Below, in pieces: positions 33,982-41,896 of a stretch of 64,000 bases of DNA. Under the pieces are notes generated by a model. It was not told the DNA's origin. It was given only the letters and a program-made list of their open reading frames with translations, and searched no databases. Source of the stretch: Streptomyces sp. BK340 (lineage in GTDB: Bacteria > Actinomycetota > Actinomycetes > Streptomycetales > Streptomycetaceae); NCBI RefSeq assembly GCF_007827595.1, contig NZ_VISR01000031.1:62001-126000 (forward strand), given 5' to 3'. Every line of letters starts with the position of its first letter. The stretch's first letter is position 1. Position numbers and translations under genes: made by a program.

Positions 33982-34742
33982 CGCTCACCGCCGGTCTCGC
34001 TCCGGCGCAGGCCCCGTTCCCAGCCGTACTCCAGATCGGCGACATGGAAGGCGTTGGCGAGGACCGGCCGCGTTCCGGCGAACGGGGCGTGGTCGAAGAA
34101 CGTCAGCCGGCGCACGTCCACGGAGACCGGCTGCGGGTCCCAGTGCGCGCGGACCGCCTTGACCACGATCATCGAGCGGGTCTGCGGTTCGTACTCGAAG
34201 GTGTACGGGAGCGGGCCCGCGAAGCGCCGGGCGGCGCGCGCGTCCGCGAACGGGCTGCCGGCGGGCAGCGGCGCCGGCGCGCTGCCGAGATCGGCCCGCA
34301 CGTGCAGATCCGCCCGGCCGTCGGCGCTGTCCACCCGGAACTCCAGCATGCCGGACTCGACACGGGTGCCGATCCGGGCCAGGCGGTAGTTGTAGCGGGT
34401 CATCAGATTGCCGCCGAGCGCCATCACCCTGCTGTCGGTGTCGCTGCGCAGGATGCGCAGTCCGCGCATGACGCGGCCGCCCGGGGTGCGGAAGCGGGTG
34501 AAGACCCGGTAGCCGGTGAGCAGGTAGTCCGCCCCGAGGCGGGCGGGCAGGCCCGCCGGTCGCAGGGCGCGGGTGTCGACCAGCGCGGCCGCCACGAACC
34601 CGTGCTCCCCGTAGGTGTCCAGTTCCAGGCCCGGCGGCACCAGCGGGCGCAGCAGCTCGGCGGGCAGCGCGTACGTCAGCACCAGAGAGTGCGCGAAGCG
34701 CGTGCGTATGGGCACGGGATGACGCTGCAGCAGATACCTCAC
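33978..34742 (-). CDS. DUF2071 protein (YqjF-like)
   Basis: 254 residues from GTG 34742, which overlaps the upstream stop (GTGA). DUF2071 features: VPIRTRFAHSLVLTYALPAELLRPLVPPGLELDTYGEHGFVAAALV, then MRGLRILRSDTDSRVMALGGNLMTRYNYR and FFDHAPFAGTRPVLANAFHVADLEY. The fold is related to acetoacetate decarboxylase-like beta barrels and the biochemical role is unknown. Coupled on both sides inside the five-gene operon, it should act with the DUF3419 enzyme and the methyltransferase. Confidence 0.85.
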   Translation of the reverse strand: MRYLLQRHPVPIRTRFAHSLVLTYALPAELLRPLVPPGLELDTYGEHGFVAAALVDTRALRPAGLPARLGADYLLTGYRVFTRFRTPGGRVMRGLRILRSDTDSRVMALGGNLMTRYNYRLARIGTRVESGMLEFRVDSADGRADLHVRADLGSAPAPLPAGSPFADARAARRFAGPLPYTFEYEPQTRSMIVVKAVRAHWDPQPVSVDVRRLTFFDHAPFAGTRPVLANAFHVADLEYGWERGLRRSETGGER

Positions 34743-35662
34743 GGCTCGATCCTCCGATCCGCGCCCTCGCCCCCGAGGCGCACCACGCGCACCACACCCC
34801 ACAGCACCGAGCTGTCCTGCGCCGCCCAACCCGGCCCGCCAGGGCCCGGCTCCCGGGCACTGCGCAGCACCACCACGCCGCCCGGCCGCACCGCGTGGCG
34901 CACCGCCGCCCGCAGCCGCCGGGCGAAGCCGGGGCCGGGCCCGTCCAGCACGTTGGAGAGCGTCACCGCGTCGAAGGCACCGCACGGCGCCTGCTCCAAC
35001 GCGTGCACCACGTCGTCGTGGACCAGCCGGACGCCTGGTGCCCGGGGCGGTGGAGTCCGCGGCGGCTCGGCCCCTGCCAGCAGCCGCCACAGCCACGGAT
35101 TGCCCGCGTTGGGATGCCCGCACACGGTCCGTTCGAGGCGCCGCCTCAGCACCTCGTCGAAACGCTGTGGGACGACTCCGGCGAACGACGGTCGCAGGGC
35201 CACCGCCAGGGCTCCGCCGGGCCGCAGTGCGACCCGCATCAGCCGGCGCAGCCCCGGTGTGTCCAACTCCTCCCGCCAGCGGCGGGCTTGCTCCTGCGGA
35301 TCGTCGAGGGCCAGGAAGTCGTGCAGCTCCGTCCGGCGCCAGGCGGGCAGCAGCCGGGCCGCGGTGCCCCGGCCCAGGCGCATGACCGCCTCGGCCGTTC
35401 CCTCCCGGGTCGCACCGCCGGCCAGCCGCTCGCGCGTGTAGGCGAGCTGCACCGGATTGACGTCCACGGCCGTCACGTCGTACCCCGCCGTATCCAGGGC
35501 TGCCGCCGTGTCACCTGCCGAGGCGATGCACAGCACCCGCGCGCCCGCCGGCGGGAAGACCGCCAGCTCGACACCCCAGTCCTCGTACATCCGCCCGAAG
35601 AGGAGGCGCGGGCCGCCGAACCCGCCGAGCAGCCGACCGCGCGCCCAGGGTGTCCCGCTCAC
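34739..35662 (-). CDS. DUF3419 / BtaA-like S-adenosylmethionine 3-amino-3-carboxypropyl transferase
   Basis: 307 residues from GTG 35662 (overlap GTGA with the DoxX-like gene). The start region FGGPRLLFGRMYEDWGVELAVF and the SAM-binding segment VLCIASAGDTAAALDTAGYDVTAVDVNPVQLAYTRERL are characteristic of DUF3419. The C-terminal part repeats a methyltransferase-like pattern (AFDAVTLSNVLDGPGPGF, AVRPGGVVVLRSA). In BtaA this family transfers the aminocarboxypropyl group of SAM to diacylglycerol, the first step of betaine-lipid (DGTS) synthesis. It is shorter than bacterial BtaA, so another acceptor is possible. A methyltransferase in the same operon is consistent with, but does not prove, a betaine-type product. 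Confidence 0.85.
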   Translation of the reverse strand: MSGTPWARGRLLGGFGGPRLLFGRMYEDWGVELAVFPPAGARVLCIASAGDTAAALDTAGYDVTAVDVNPVQLAYTRERLAGGATREGTAEAVMRLGRGTAARLLPAWRRTELHDFLALDDPQEQARRWREELDTPGLRRLMRVALRPGGALAVALRPSFAGVVPQRFDEVLRRRLERTVCGHPNAGNPWLWRLLAGAEPPRTPPPRAPGVRLVHDDVVHALEQAPCGAFDAVTLSNVLDGPGPGFARRLRAAVRHAVRPGGVVVLRSAREPGPGGPGWAAQDSSVLWGVVRVVRLGGEGADRRIEP

Positions 35663-36036
35663 TCGTCCTCCGTCCACGACACCAGCCAGATCAGCGCCAG
35701 GAAGGCCAGGTCCTGTGTCACGAGCCGCCCGGGCTCGTCGATCCGGTCGGCGCCGAAGAGCAGGCCGCCCGTGTTGAACGCCACCACCAGCACGGTCTGT
35801 ACGATCGCTGCCGCCCGCGCCCGCCGCCCGCTCAGCACCCACACGCCGATCGCGACCTCGGCCAGGCCGATCGCGAGGAGCGCCCCCGTCACCGCCCATC
35901 CGGGCAGGAACGGGACGTCCCCCACGATCGCCCGCTGATCCGCCCGCCCCGGCCAGATCTTGCACCAGAACCCCTCGTAGAACCACACCAGAGCGATCGC
36001 CCACCGCGCCGCCCAGCCCCGCCATGTCTTGTCCAC
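35659..36036 (-). CDS. DoxX-like small membrane protein, first gene of the DUF3419 operon
   Basis: 125 residues from GTG 36036. Four hydrophobic segments (WAIALVWFYEGFWCKIWP, VTGALLAIGLAEVAIGVWVL, AAAIVQTVLVVAFNTGGLLF, LAFLALIWLVSWT) with the WFYEGFWCKIWPG motif of DoxX-like proteins. The family has varied, mostly unknown membrane roles. It heads an operon in which every junction is a 4-base GTGA overlap. A likely promoter is not obvious, and the ribosome binding site before GTG 36036 is weak. Confidence 0.8.
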   Translation of the reverse strand: MDKTWRGWAARWAIALVWFYEGFWCKIWPGRADQRAIVGDVPFLPGWAVTGALLAIGLAEVAIGVWVLSGRRARAAAIVQTVLVVAFNTGGLLFGADRIDEPGRLVTQDLAFLALIWLVSWTEDE

Positions 36037-36117
36037 GCGGTGATCATGCCTGCTGCCCTCCCGCGCGCCACCTCCACCCCCCTGACCGGCGACTCTGGTG
36101 GGACAGGGAAGCAGGAA

Positions 36118-36504
36118 TCACCCGTCCGTGCGTGCCGCCGGGAGTTTGCGCCCGTACGCGAGCAGAAGAAGCTCCTGAGCGGGGCGCGGCACCTGAGTGC
36201 CCCTGCCGTACGACCACTCCAGATCGGTGGCGCGCAGTTCGACGTCGCCGAGGTCCGCCTCGAAGAAGCGAAGTGTTCGCGGCGCGACGGTGTCCAGGAC
36301 GATCCGCAGGCGCTCCTGCGGGACTTGCCGGCCGAGGCCGAGCGCGACGGTGATGTCCAGCCCGTGGATCACGTCGTGTCCGAGTGCCGCCGGCGGCCCG
36401 CCCACCGGTGGTTTCCCCGGGTGATGAGCGTTGTCCCGCAGTGCGGCAACGAGTTCGTGCGGGGTGAGGGCGGCGGCGTCGCGCCGTGCCAGACGGTCGG
36501 TCAT
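36118..36504 (-). pseudogene. C-terminal fragment of a mycothiol-dependent maleylpyruvate isomerase family protein
   Basis: 128 residues from an ATG at 36504 to a stop at 36118. The sequence LTPHELVAALRDNAHHPGKPPVGGPPAALGHDVIHGLDITVALG and the end DLEWSYGRGTQVPRPAQELLLLAYGRK match the C-terminal half of the maleylpyruvate isomerase/DinB-like family. The N-terminal helix bundle with the metal-binding His residues is absent. Immediately upstream the DNA switches to a LysR fragment on the opposite strand. A deletion or inversion joined the two, so this is probably non-functional, although the short frame could still be translated. Confidence 0.6.
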
Positions 36505-36507
36505 CCG

Positions 36508-36897
36508 GTGCAGGCAGCCCTCGCCGGCCGGCCGCTCATCTGCCTTCCCCGCGGCACCGGTCTGCGCGGGACACTCGAACGCGCCTGCGCCCAGGCCGGT
36601 TTCTCCCCGCGCGTCGCCTTCGAAGCCGCAGCGCCGACCCTGGTGGCGCGCCTCGCGGCCCGCGGTCTCGGGGTTGCCGTCGTCCCGGAGCTGCCGTCCG
36701 GGACGGCGGCCGCCGCCGGCCTGCGCACCCTCCCCCTGACCGCCCCGGGCCTCCGCGGCCGGATCGCTCTCGCATGGCCGGCGCACGGGCCCGCCACTCC
36801 GGCGGCGAAGGCCCTCCTCGCCCGGCTCAGGGAGGCCTTCCCGCCCGTCGACCCCGCAACGGTCCACGAACGCGGGCGGCATCGCCCTCAGGACTGA
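36508..36897 (+). pseudogene. C-terminal fragment of a LysR-family regulator
   Basis: From about 36508 the plus strand reads LAGRPLICLPRGTGLRGTLERACAQAGFSPRVAFEA, ARGLGVAVVPELP and ALLARLREAFP. This is the second half of a LysR substrate-binding domain, ending at 36897. The DNA-binding HTH and the first half of the effector domain are missing, and the sequence upstream is the isomerase fragment on the other strand. Its stop overlaps the end of the convergent HxlR gene by 10 bases. Without the HTH it cannot act as a regulator. Confidence 0.7.
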
Positions 36898-37394
36898 GCG
36901 AAACGGCGCTGCACGTCGGGCCGCGTCCTGAGCCGCTCCGGATAGCCGGGACCCATCCGCACGGACGTGTCCTCGGATCGCATCGGCTCGCCGCACGAGG
37001 AGCAGACCACCTCGGCGTGGGCGTCCTGGTCGCACGCTTCGTGATGGAGCGTGACGGGCACCCCCTCCGCACCCGCGAGCCACCGGTCGCCCCAGCGGGT
37101 GAGGGCGGCGAGGACCGGGAAGAAGTCACGCCCCTTCTCCGTCAGGCGGTACTCGTGGCGCGGAGGCTCGCTCTCGTAGAGCCGCCTCTCCATGAGGCCT
37201 TCGTCGACGAGGCGGCGCAGCCGGTCGGTCAGCGTGTTGCGGGCGATGCCCAGCTGCTGCTGGAACTCGTCGAACCGGCAGCTGCCGTAGAAGGCCTCCC
37301 GCAGGATCAGCGACGTCCAGGCGTCACCGATGATGTCCACCGTGCGGGCCACGGAGCACGGCCAGTCGGCGAAGGACGGGCGCGCGGGACTCAT
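36888..37394 (-). CDS. HxlR-family regulator with C-terminal Cys motif
   Basis: 168 residues from ATG 37394, which overlaps the upstream stop (ATGA). HxlR winged helix: CSVARTVDIIGDAWTSLILREAFYGSCRFDEFQQQLGIARNTLTDRLRRLVDEGLMERR (~13-70), then HEYRLTEKGRDFFPVL. The C-terminal extension has HHEACDQ and VVCSSCGEP, a possible metal or redox site seen in some family members. As the last gene of an SRPBCC / F420-type oxidoreductase operon it probably autoregulates the operon in response to a reactive small molecule. Confidence 0.92.
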   Translation of the reverse strand: MSPARPSFADWPCSVARTVDIIGDAWTSLILREAFYGSCRFDEFQQQLGIARNTLTDRLRRLVDEGLMERRLYESEPPRHEYRLTEKGRDFFPVLAALTRWGDRWLAGAEGVPVTLHHEACDQDAHAEVVCSSCGEPMRSEDTSVRMGPGYPERLRTRPDVQRRFAQS

Positions 37395-38449
37395 GAGGCG
37401 TCGCCCACTTCACGGACCAGCTCGATCGCCCGGCCCAGCGTGGCGAGCCGGGCGTCCAGGGTGTCCCCGGCCGGATAGAGGCGGACGGTGTTCACACCGG
37501 CGTCGCGCCACACGCTCAGCCGCTGCCGCACCATGTCCTCGGTGCCGATCAGCGTGGTGGCGAGCACCATCTCGTCCGTGACCAGACGTGCAGCTCCGTC
37601 CCGGTCACCAGCCTGCCACCGCTCGCGTACCTCCGCGGCCACCTCCGCCCAGCCCTGGCGGCTGTACGCCTGGTTGTAGAAGTTGGTCGAGGCCGAGCCC
37701 ATCCCGCCGAGGCTGAACGCCAGTTCCTTCTTGCGGCCGGCGACCATGGCGCCCAGCGCCTCCTCGTCCGGCGCGAACGACACCTCGGCGCCCTGGCAGA
37801 CGTCCAGGTCGGCGCGGCCTCGCCCGCTGCGGGCCAGGCCTTCGTCGAGTGGCGCGAAGTAGGCCTGCGCGGCGCCTTCCGGTACGAAGCTCGTGCCGAG
37901 CCAGCCGTCCGCGACCTGCCCCGTCAGCCGGAGCATGGCGGGGGACAGGGCGGCCAGATAGACCGGTATCCGGTGCTCGGCGCGCATGGAGAGCCGCATG
38001 GGCCGGGCGTCCCCGTCCGGCAGCGGGATCCGGAACTCGCTGCCGGAGTAGGAGATCCTGGTGCCCTCCATCGCCTGGCGCACGATCTCCACGGTCTCGC
38101 GGACCCGGGCCAGCGGCCGCGCGAAGGGGACCCCGTGCAACCCCTCCATCACCTGCGGGCCGGAGGGTCCCAGGCCCAGCAGGAAGCGCCCCCCGGAGAG
38201 GTTGGACAAGGTGATGGCCGTCTGGGCCAGCGCCACCGGGGTGCGCGTGCCGACCTGCATGACCGCCGAGCCGAGCAGCATGCGGTCCGTGCGGGCAGCG
38301 TAGAAGCCCAGGGCGGAGGGCGCGTCGGAGCCCCATGCCTCGGCGACCCAGCAGATGTCGAGCCCCAGCTTCTCGGCCTCGACCACGAAGTCCGTCTGGT
38401 CCGACCAGGCCTCCCCGCCCGCCGCCTCGATCGTCGTCGCGGTCCGCAT
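37391..38449 (-). CDS. LLM-class F420-dependent (or flavin) oxidoreductase
   Basis: 352 residues. ATG 38449 is preferred because GGAGG lies 4 bases upstream; GTG 38452 overlaps the SRPBCC stop and is an alternative. Bacterial-luciferase-like TIM barrel: TDFVVEAEKLGLDICWVAEAWGSDAPSALGF, MLLGSAVMQVGTRTPVALAQTAITLSNLSGGRFLLGLGPSGPQVMEGLHG, IPVYLAALSPAMLRLTGQVADGWLG. These are hallmarks of F420-dependent members in actinobacteria. The substrate is unknown. It shares an operon with an SRPBCC protein and an HxlR regulator (ATGA overlap at 37391-37394). Confidence 0.93.
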   Translation of the reverse strand: MRTATTIEAAGGEAWSDQTDFVVEAEKLGLDICWVAEAWGSDAPSALGFYAARTDRMLLGSAVMQVGTRTPVALAQTAITLSNLSGGRFLLGLGPSGPQVMEGLHGVPFARPLARVRETVEIVRQAMEGTRISYSGSEFRIPLPDGDARPMRLSMRAEHRIPVYLAALSPAMLRLTGQVADGWLGTSFVPEGAAQAYFAPLDEGLARSGRGRADLDVCQGAEVSFAPDEEALGAMVAGRKKELAFSLGGMGSASTNFYNQAYSRQGWAEVAAEVRERWQAGDRDGAARLVTDEMVLATTLIGTEDMVRQRLSVWRDAGVNTVRLYPAGDTLDARLATLGRAIELVREVGDAS

Positions 38450-38955
38450 CACGCCTCCGCCCGCTTCTTGAGGTGTTCCAGGGTGACGCAGATGTTGCGC
38501 TCGAACTCGCGCAGGCGCACGAACACGATCTTCTGTTCCTTGTCCGGCATCGCGTCGATGGCGACGGACAGGCCGGAACGTCCCGGACCCATCTGCATCC
38601 ACTGGGAGAGTTCGGTCCCGCCGTCCCTGGGCGTGAGCCGGAAGCGCCAGACGGCGCTCGGATCGGCGGGATCCTGCACCGCCCAGGCGAACACCCGCGG
38701 CGGTTCGCACTCGACGACATGGGAGGTGGTCTCCCACTCCCCGTACGCCTCGTGCCTGCTGCGCCCCACGAACCGGGCGCCGACGGCCGGCTCGGTGACG
38801 CCGTCGAGCCACTCCACCGACTGCAGCTCGTCGCTCATGGCCGGCATCAGGCCCACGTCCGAGACCAGCTCCCACACCCGCTCCGGGGGTGCGTCGATCC
38901 ACGTCGTCACTTCGACCGTCGGTTTGTCCGCGTACCGTGCGCCCGTCCACTCCAT
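38449..38955 (-). CDS. SRPBCC-family (polyketide cyclase/dehydrase-like) protein
   Basis: 168 residues from ATG 38955, with a GAGGAGG site about 14 bases upstream. SRPBCC (START-like) pattern: VEVTTWIDAPPERVWELVSDVGLMPAMSDELQSVEWLDG, VGARFVGRSRHEAYGEWETTSHVVECEPPRVFAWAV, WRFRLTPRDGGTELSQWMQMGPG. These proteins form a deep hydrophobic pocket, used for ligand binding or cyclisation. It is the first gene of the operon with the LLM oxidoreductase and HxlR. The upstream gap (38956-39068) is AT-richer than its surroundings and probably holds the promoter. Confidence 0.9.
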   Translation of the reverse strand: MEWTGARYADKPTVEVTTWIDAPPERVWELVSDVGLMPAMSDELQSVEWLDGVTEPAVGARFVGRSRHEAYGEWETTSHVVECEPPRVFAWAVQDPADPSAVWRFRLTPRDGGTELSQWMQMGPGRSGLSVAIDAMPDKEQKIVFVRLREFERNICVTLEHLKKRAEA

Positions 38956-39068
38956 CGCGAGACCGGCCTCCTCGTCGTCATCGACTCCTGAGGAGAGCGT
39001 TGCGTAATGAGACTTAGCCGGTCAAGATGTCTGCTGTGAGATCTTCGCGGGAACAGGCCGGACGGTGC

Positions 39069-40193
39069 TCAACCGCCGGGCGGTGGTTCCGGCTTGGTCC
39101 AGTCGGGGTCGGCCCAGCGGCCCGGCTCCTGCGGGCCGGGCAGGTCCGGGCGGTACCCGGGATCCCGCTCCCGCCGCAGCCTGACGCTCGTGTGCAGCAG
39201 GGCGTCGTCGGGCAGGGGACGGGAGCGCCGGCCCACGAGGATCCACAGCGGGCCGTTGTCGTGCACCGGAGCGCCGGCGAAGTCCTCGGTGACCGCGCAG
39301 GTGGTGCCGTAGGCCTGGGGCCGGAACACCAGGTCCTGGGTGACGCCGTCGGTGATCCACTTGAGCGGGATCGTGGAGAGCAGGGGGTCGTCCTCGGCAT
39401 GCGCGAAGGTGCCGCCGACATCGGAGTGCACCCCGGTGAACCACACCTCCTCGGCGGTGTCCTGACGCGGCGCCGGGCGGCGCGTCACCAGGAACTCGTG
39501 GTAGGGGCGGCGCGTTTCGTCGAGCGACACCGCGTGCCGGATGCGGGCGGCATTCGGCAACTGGTGCGTGTACGGCCACTGCAGACTGCCCAGCCGCAGC
39601 AGACCTGCCGCCTTCACGGTGTCCCAGACACCGAGGTAGGCCACCGGCAGGGCGTGGTGGGAGACCTGGCGCGGGTTGTTCTGCTTCACCTCCGCCCACA
39701 GCGGCTCGTTCTCCGTGCGCCGGCAGAACGCGTGCGAGAACCGCGCGACCTCTTTCTCGCTCCGGTCGATGTCCTGGTTGAAGGAGTACTTCGCCACGGC
39801 GTACGGCACCAGGTTCTCCGAGCCCGGGCGCATGAGGCCGGGCTTGTTGAGCATCCCGACGAGTGCCCGGGCGGTGTAGGCACCGCGGCTGAAGCCGAAC
39901 ACGTACACCTGGTCGCCCGGTTGCCAGTTCCGCATCAGGTACGTGTACGCCTCGGCGAGATTGGTCCGCAGCCCGCTGCCGAAGGCCAGCCCCCACAGGC
40001 GGGAGAGCCTGCGGCCGACCGGCCCGTTGGCGGTGGCCGACGACATGGTCCCGACGCCGGGGTCGTAGTAGACGAGCTGGCGTGCCGGATCGTCCGCGTC
40101 CAGCATCTCCACCAGCCTGACCACGTTCGTGGGATGGCTGGCGCCCACCTGGTTGCCCGTCCCGTCGAGGCAGACGACGATCGCGCGAGGCAT
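39069..40193 (-). CDS. DUF2235 alpha/beta-hydrolase (Tle1-like)
   Basis: 374 residues from ATG 40193, with GGAGG upstream. DUF2235 features: IVVCLDGTGN (residues 5-14), NVVRLVEML, VYYDPGVGT, the nucleophile elbow VFGFSRGAYTARAL (GxSxG at 100-104), VAYLGVWDTV (catalytic Asp region) and VWFTGVHSDVGGTF (catalytic His). The same fold is found in Tle1-type phospholipase effectors and in housekeeping-like bacterial hydrolases. No signal peptide is seen. It lies 13 bases after an uncharacterised gene on the same strand, so they form a pair. Toxin, lipid-remodelling and intracellular hydrolase roles are all possible. Confidence 0.9.
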   Translation of the reverse strand: MPRAIVVCLDGTGNQVGASHPTNVVRLVEMLDADDPARQLVYYDPGVGTMSSATANGPVGRRLSRLWGLAFGSGLRTNLAEAYTYLMRNWQPGDQVYVFGFSRGAYTARALVGMLNKPGLMRPGSENLVPYAVAKYSFNQDIDRSEKEVARFSHAFCRRTENEPLWAEVKQNNPRQVSHHALPVAYLGVWDTVKAAGLLRLGSLQWPYTHQLPNAARIRHAVSLDETRRPYHEFLVTRRPAPRQDTAEEVWFTGVHSDVGGTFAHAEDDPLLSTIPLKWITDGVTQDLVFRPQAYGTTCAVTEDFAGAPVHDNGPLWILVGRRSRPLPDDALLHTSVRLRRERDPGYRPDLPGPQEPGRWADPDWTKPEPPPGG

Positions 40194-40206
40194 GCCGTCC
40201 TCCCTG

Positions 40207-41088
40207 CTAGCCGGAATTGGGTCCGCCGTGCCGTGCCGCGGCGGCGGACAGGGGACCGGAGGCGGTGTGCCGGTCCGGGGAGATCTGCCGGGCGAAGGCC
40301 TGCATGGCCACGTCACTGTTCGCCGGCAGGACCGCCATCAGCCCGCGGTTCTGCGCCTCCGCGATCGTCGCGGAGGCCTCGCTGCCCTCGGGGACGAAGG
40401 CCAGGCGGACGTGTCCGTCGCCCGAGCCGCGGCGGTCCACCGGGGTGACGGCACCGTGGGTGCCGTCGGGCAGGGTCACCCAGAGCTGGAAGTCGTCGAA
40501 CCGGACGAAGTCCGCGCCCTTCACGGGCCAGGGATAGTGGTGCTCACCCGGCACCTTGGGCAGGATCCCCTGGTGGTTCCCGCGGCTCAGCGGCACACAG
40601 GAGTTGAACAGGCCGTCGGTCCAGGCCTCGACCCCGTCGGCGTCCTTGATGGGCGTGCGCAGCAGCTCCTCGGCGTGCCCGTAGCCCAGTTCCGTCAGGG
40701 CGGGCAGGGTGAGCGGGAAGGCGTCGATCAGCTCGGCGGCCTCCTGCCGGAGCCGGTCGACCTTCTCGGGATCGGCGCAGAACTGCATGCTCCACTCGAT
40801 GCCGACCCGGGCGCGGTACATCAGCCAGTGGTCGCGTCCCCTGACCCACAGGCTGCCGCCGTGGTGCATCTCCCAGTGCTCGGAACCGTTCGGTCCCGCC
40901 CCTGGATCGACGGGTCTCGGCCCGTAGGGCAGGTCCGGGTCCTCCATGGCGTGCAGGATCGCGTGGGCAGCCTTCTTGGCGGCGACGAAGTGCGACGATT
41001 CAAACCGCTTCGGGTGTTTGACGAGGCGGATCTTCCAGGGATGGTTCTCCGATTCGACGCCGCCCGGCTGAAGTTCGGTGTGGGTCAT
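40207..41088 (-). CDS. Uncharacterised protein paired with the DUF2235 hydrolase
   Basis: 293 residues from ATG 41088, with GAGGAAC upstream. I do not recognise the family with certainty. It begins MTHTELQPGGVESENHPWKI and is rich in conserved-looking Trp/His/Asp motifs (GSEHWEMHHGGSLWVRGRDHWLMYRARVGIEWSM, NSCVPLSRGNHQGI, EHHYPWPV). There is no signal peptide, membrane segment or known catalytic signature. Soluble and probably cytoplasmic. The 13-base gap to the DUF2235 gene suggests co-translation. An immunity or partner role for a Tle1-like hydrolase is conceivable but unsupported. Confidence 0.8.
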   Translation of the reverse strand: MTHTELQPGGVESENHPWKIRLVKHPKRFESSHFVAAKKAAHAILHAMEDPDLPYGPRPVDPGAGPNGSEHWEMHHGGSLWVRGRDHWLMYRARVGIEWSMQFCADPEKVDRLRQEAAELIDAFPLTLPALTELGYGHAEELLRTPIKDADGVEAWTDGLFNSCVPLSRGNHQGILPKVPGEHHYPWPVKGADFVRFDDFQLWVTLPDGTHGAVTPVDRRGSGDGHVRLAFVPEGSEASATIAEAQNRGLMAVLPANSDVAMQAFARQISPDRHTASGPLSAAAARHGGPNSG

Positions 41089-41397
41089 GGCTGTTCCTCG
41101 GCCGGCCCCACGGCCTGTCACCGGCTCGCGGGGCGGAGTTCCCCTGAGCCCATCGTGCGCCTCGAAGGCGGCGGCCGCGAGTCGAGCGGAGACACCGTCA
41201 GATCTCGGCGAGGACGGATCGCGACGGCTGTTTCCTGTTCAAGGAAGCCAGAAGCGGTGTTGTCCGGCCGCCGCATGCTTCCGGGCCGGACGGGTAGTCG
41301 CGGCACGACAGGAGGAGCGGTGACCGGCCATGCCTACCAGGACCACGTCCGGCAGGGCGGGAAGCCTGACAGAACCCCGATCCACGGGAGCACAGCG
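41089..41397. other. Intergenic region before the small proline-rich gene
   Basis: About 309 bases. It should contain the promoter of the leftward DUF2235 pair. No hairpin or repeat stands out. A strong GGAGGAG followed by GTG (41311-41322) is in frame with the small gene downstream and could be its true start. Confidence 0.4.
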
Positions 41398-41670
41398 ATG
41401 CCTCTCCGATTCCTGATTCTTGACCACCCTCGGATCCGGCTGTTCCTCGGACAGCCCGTCCTTGCGTTCGCCGGCGCGTCCGAAGGGCATGCGCACCGCC
41501 ATCGAAACGCGTCGCACGGCAAGGAGCCGGACTCACCCGCTCCCGTTCCGCGGGACCCGCCGCCCAAGGAGGACATCCCGGAGGAGGTGAAGGAACCTCC
41601 CCCCGGCCCGGACGAACGGAAAGGGGGCGGCGGTGAGGACGGCGGCGCGGCGCCGGAACCGCCGGATTGA
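41398..41670 (+). CDS. Small proline-rich hypothetical protein
   Basis: 90 residues from ATG 41398 with GGGAG 7 bases upstream. An in-frame GTG at 41320 with GGAGGAG would give 116 residues. A short, somewhat hydrophobic N-terminal part (LRFLILDHPRIRLFLGQPVLAFAG) is followed by a disordered Pro/Glu/Gly-rich tail (PVPRDPPPKEDIPEEVKEPP, GGGGEDGGAAPEPPD). No family recognised. Codon third positions are consistent with coding, but the evidence is modest. Confidence 0.4.
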   Translation: MPLRFLILDHPRIRLFLGQPVLAFAGASEGHAHRHRNASHGKEPDSPAPVPRDPPPKEDIPEEVKEPPPGPDERKGGGGEDGGAAPEPPD

Positions 41671-41896
41671 GCCGACCCGTGCGAGGAGGCGAGCCGAGCA
41701 CCGCCCGGAGCGCGGGGTCGGCGGAGCCCCGTGAGCGCACTCTCGAACTGCGCGTCCGCACCGAAACGGGCCGGCCGAGGTCCGGGCTTGCGTTCGGACC
41801 GGGTACCCGGGTCGGCGCGGCTGTCACGCGAGCGCGGCCATGGACGGACGGTCCCGACCTCTCACCGAGTGTGACCACCCCGGCATGCCATGACTC

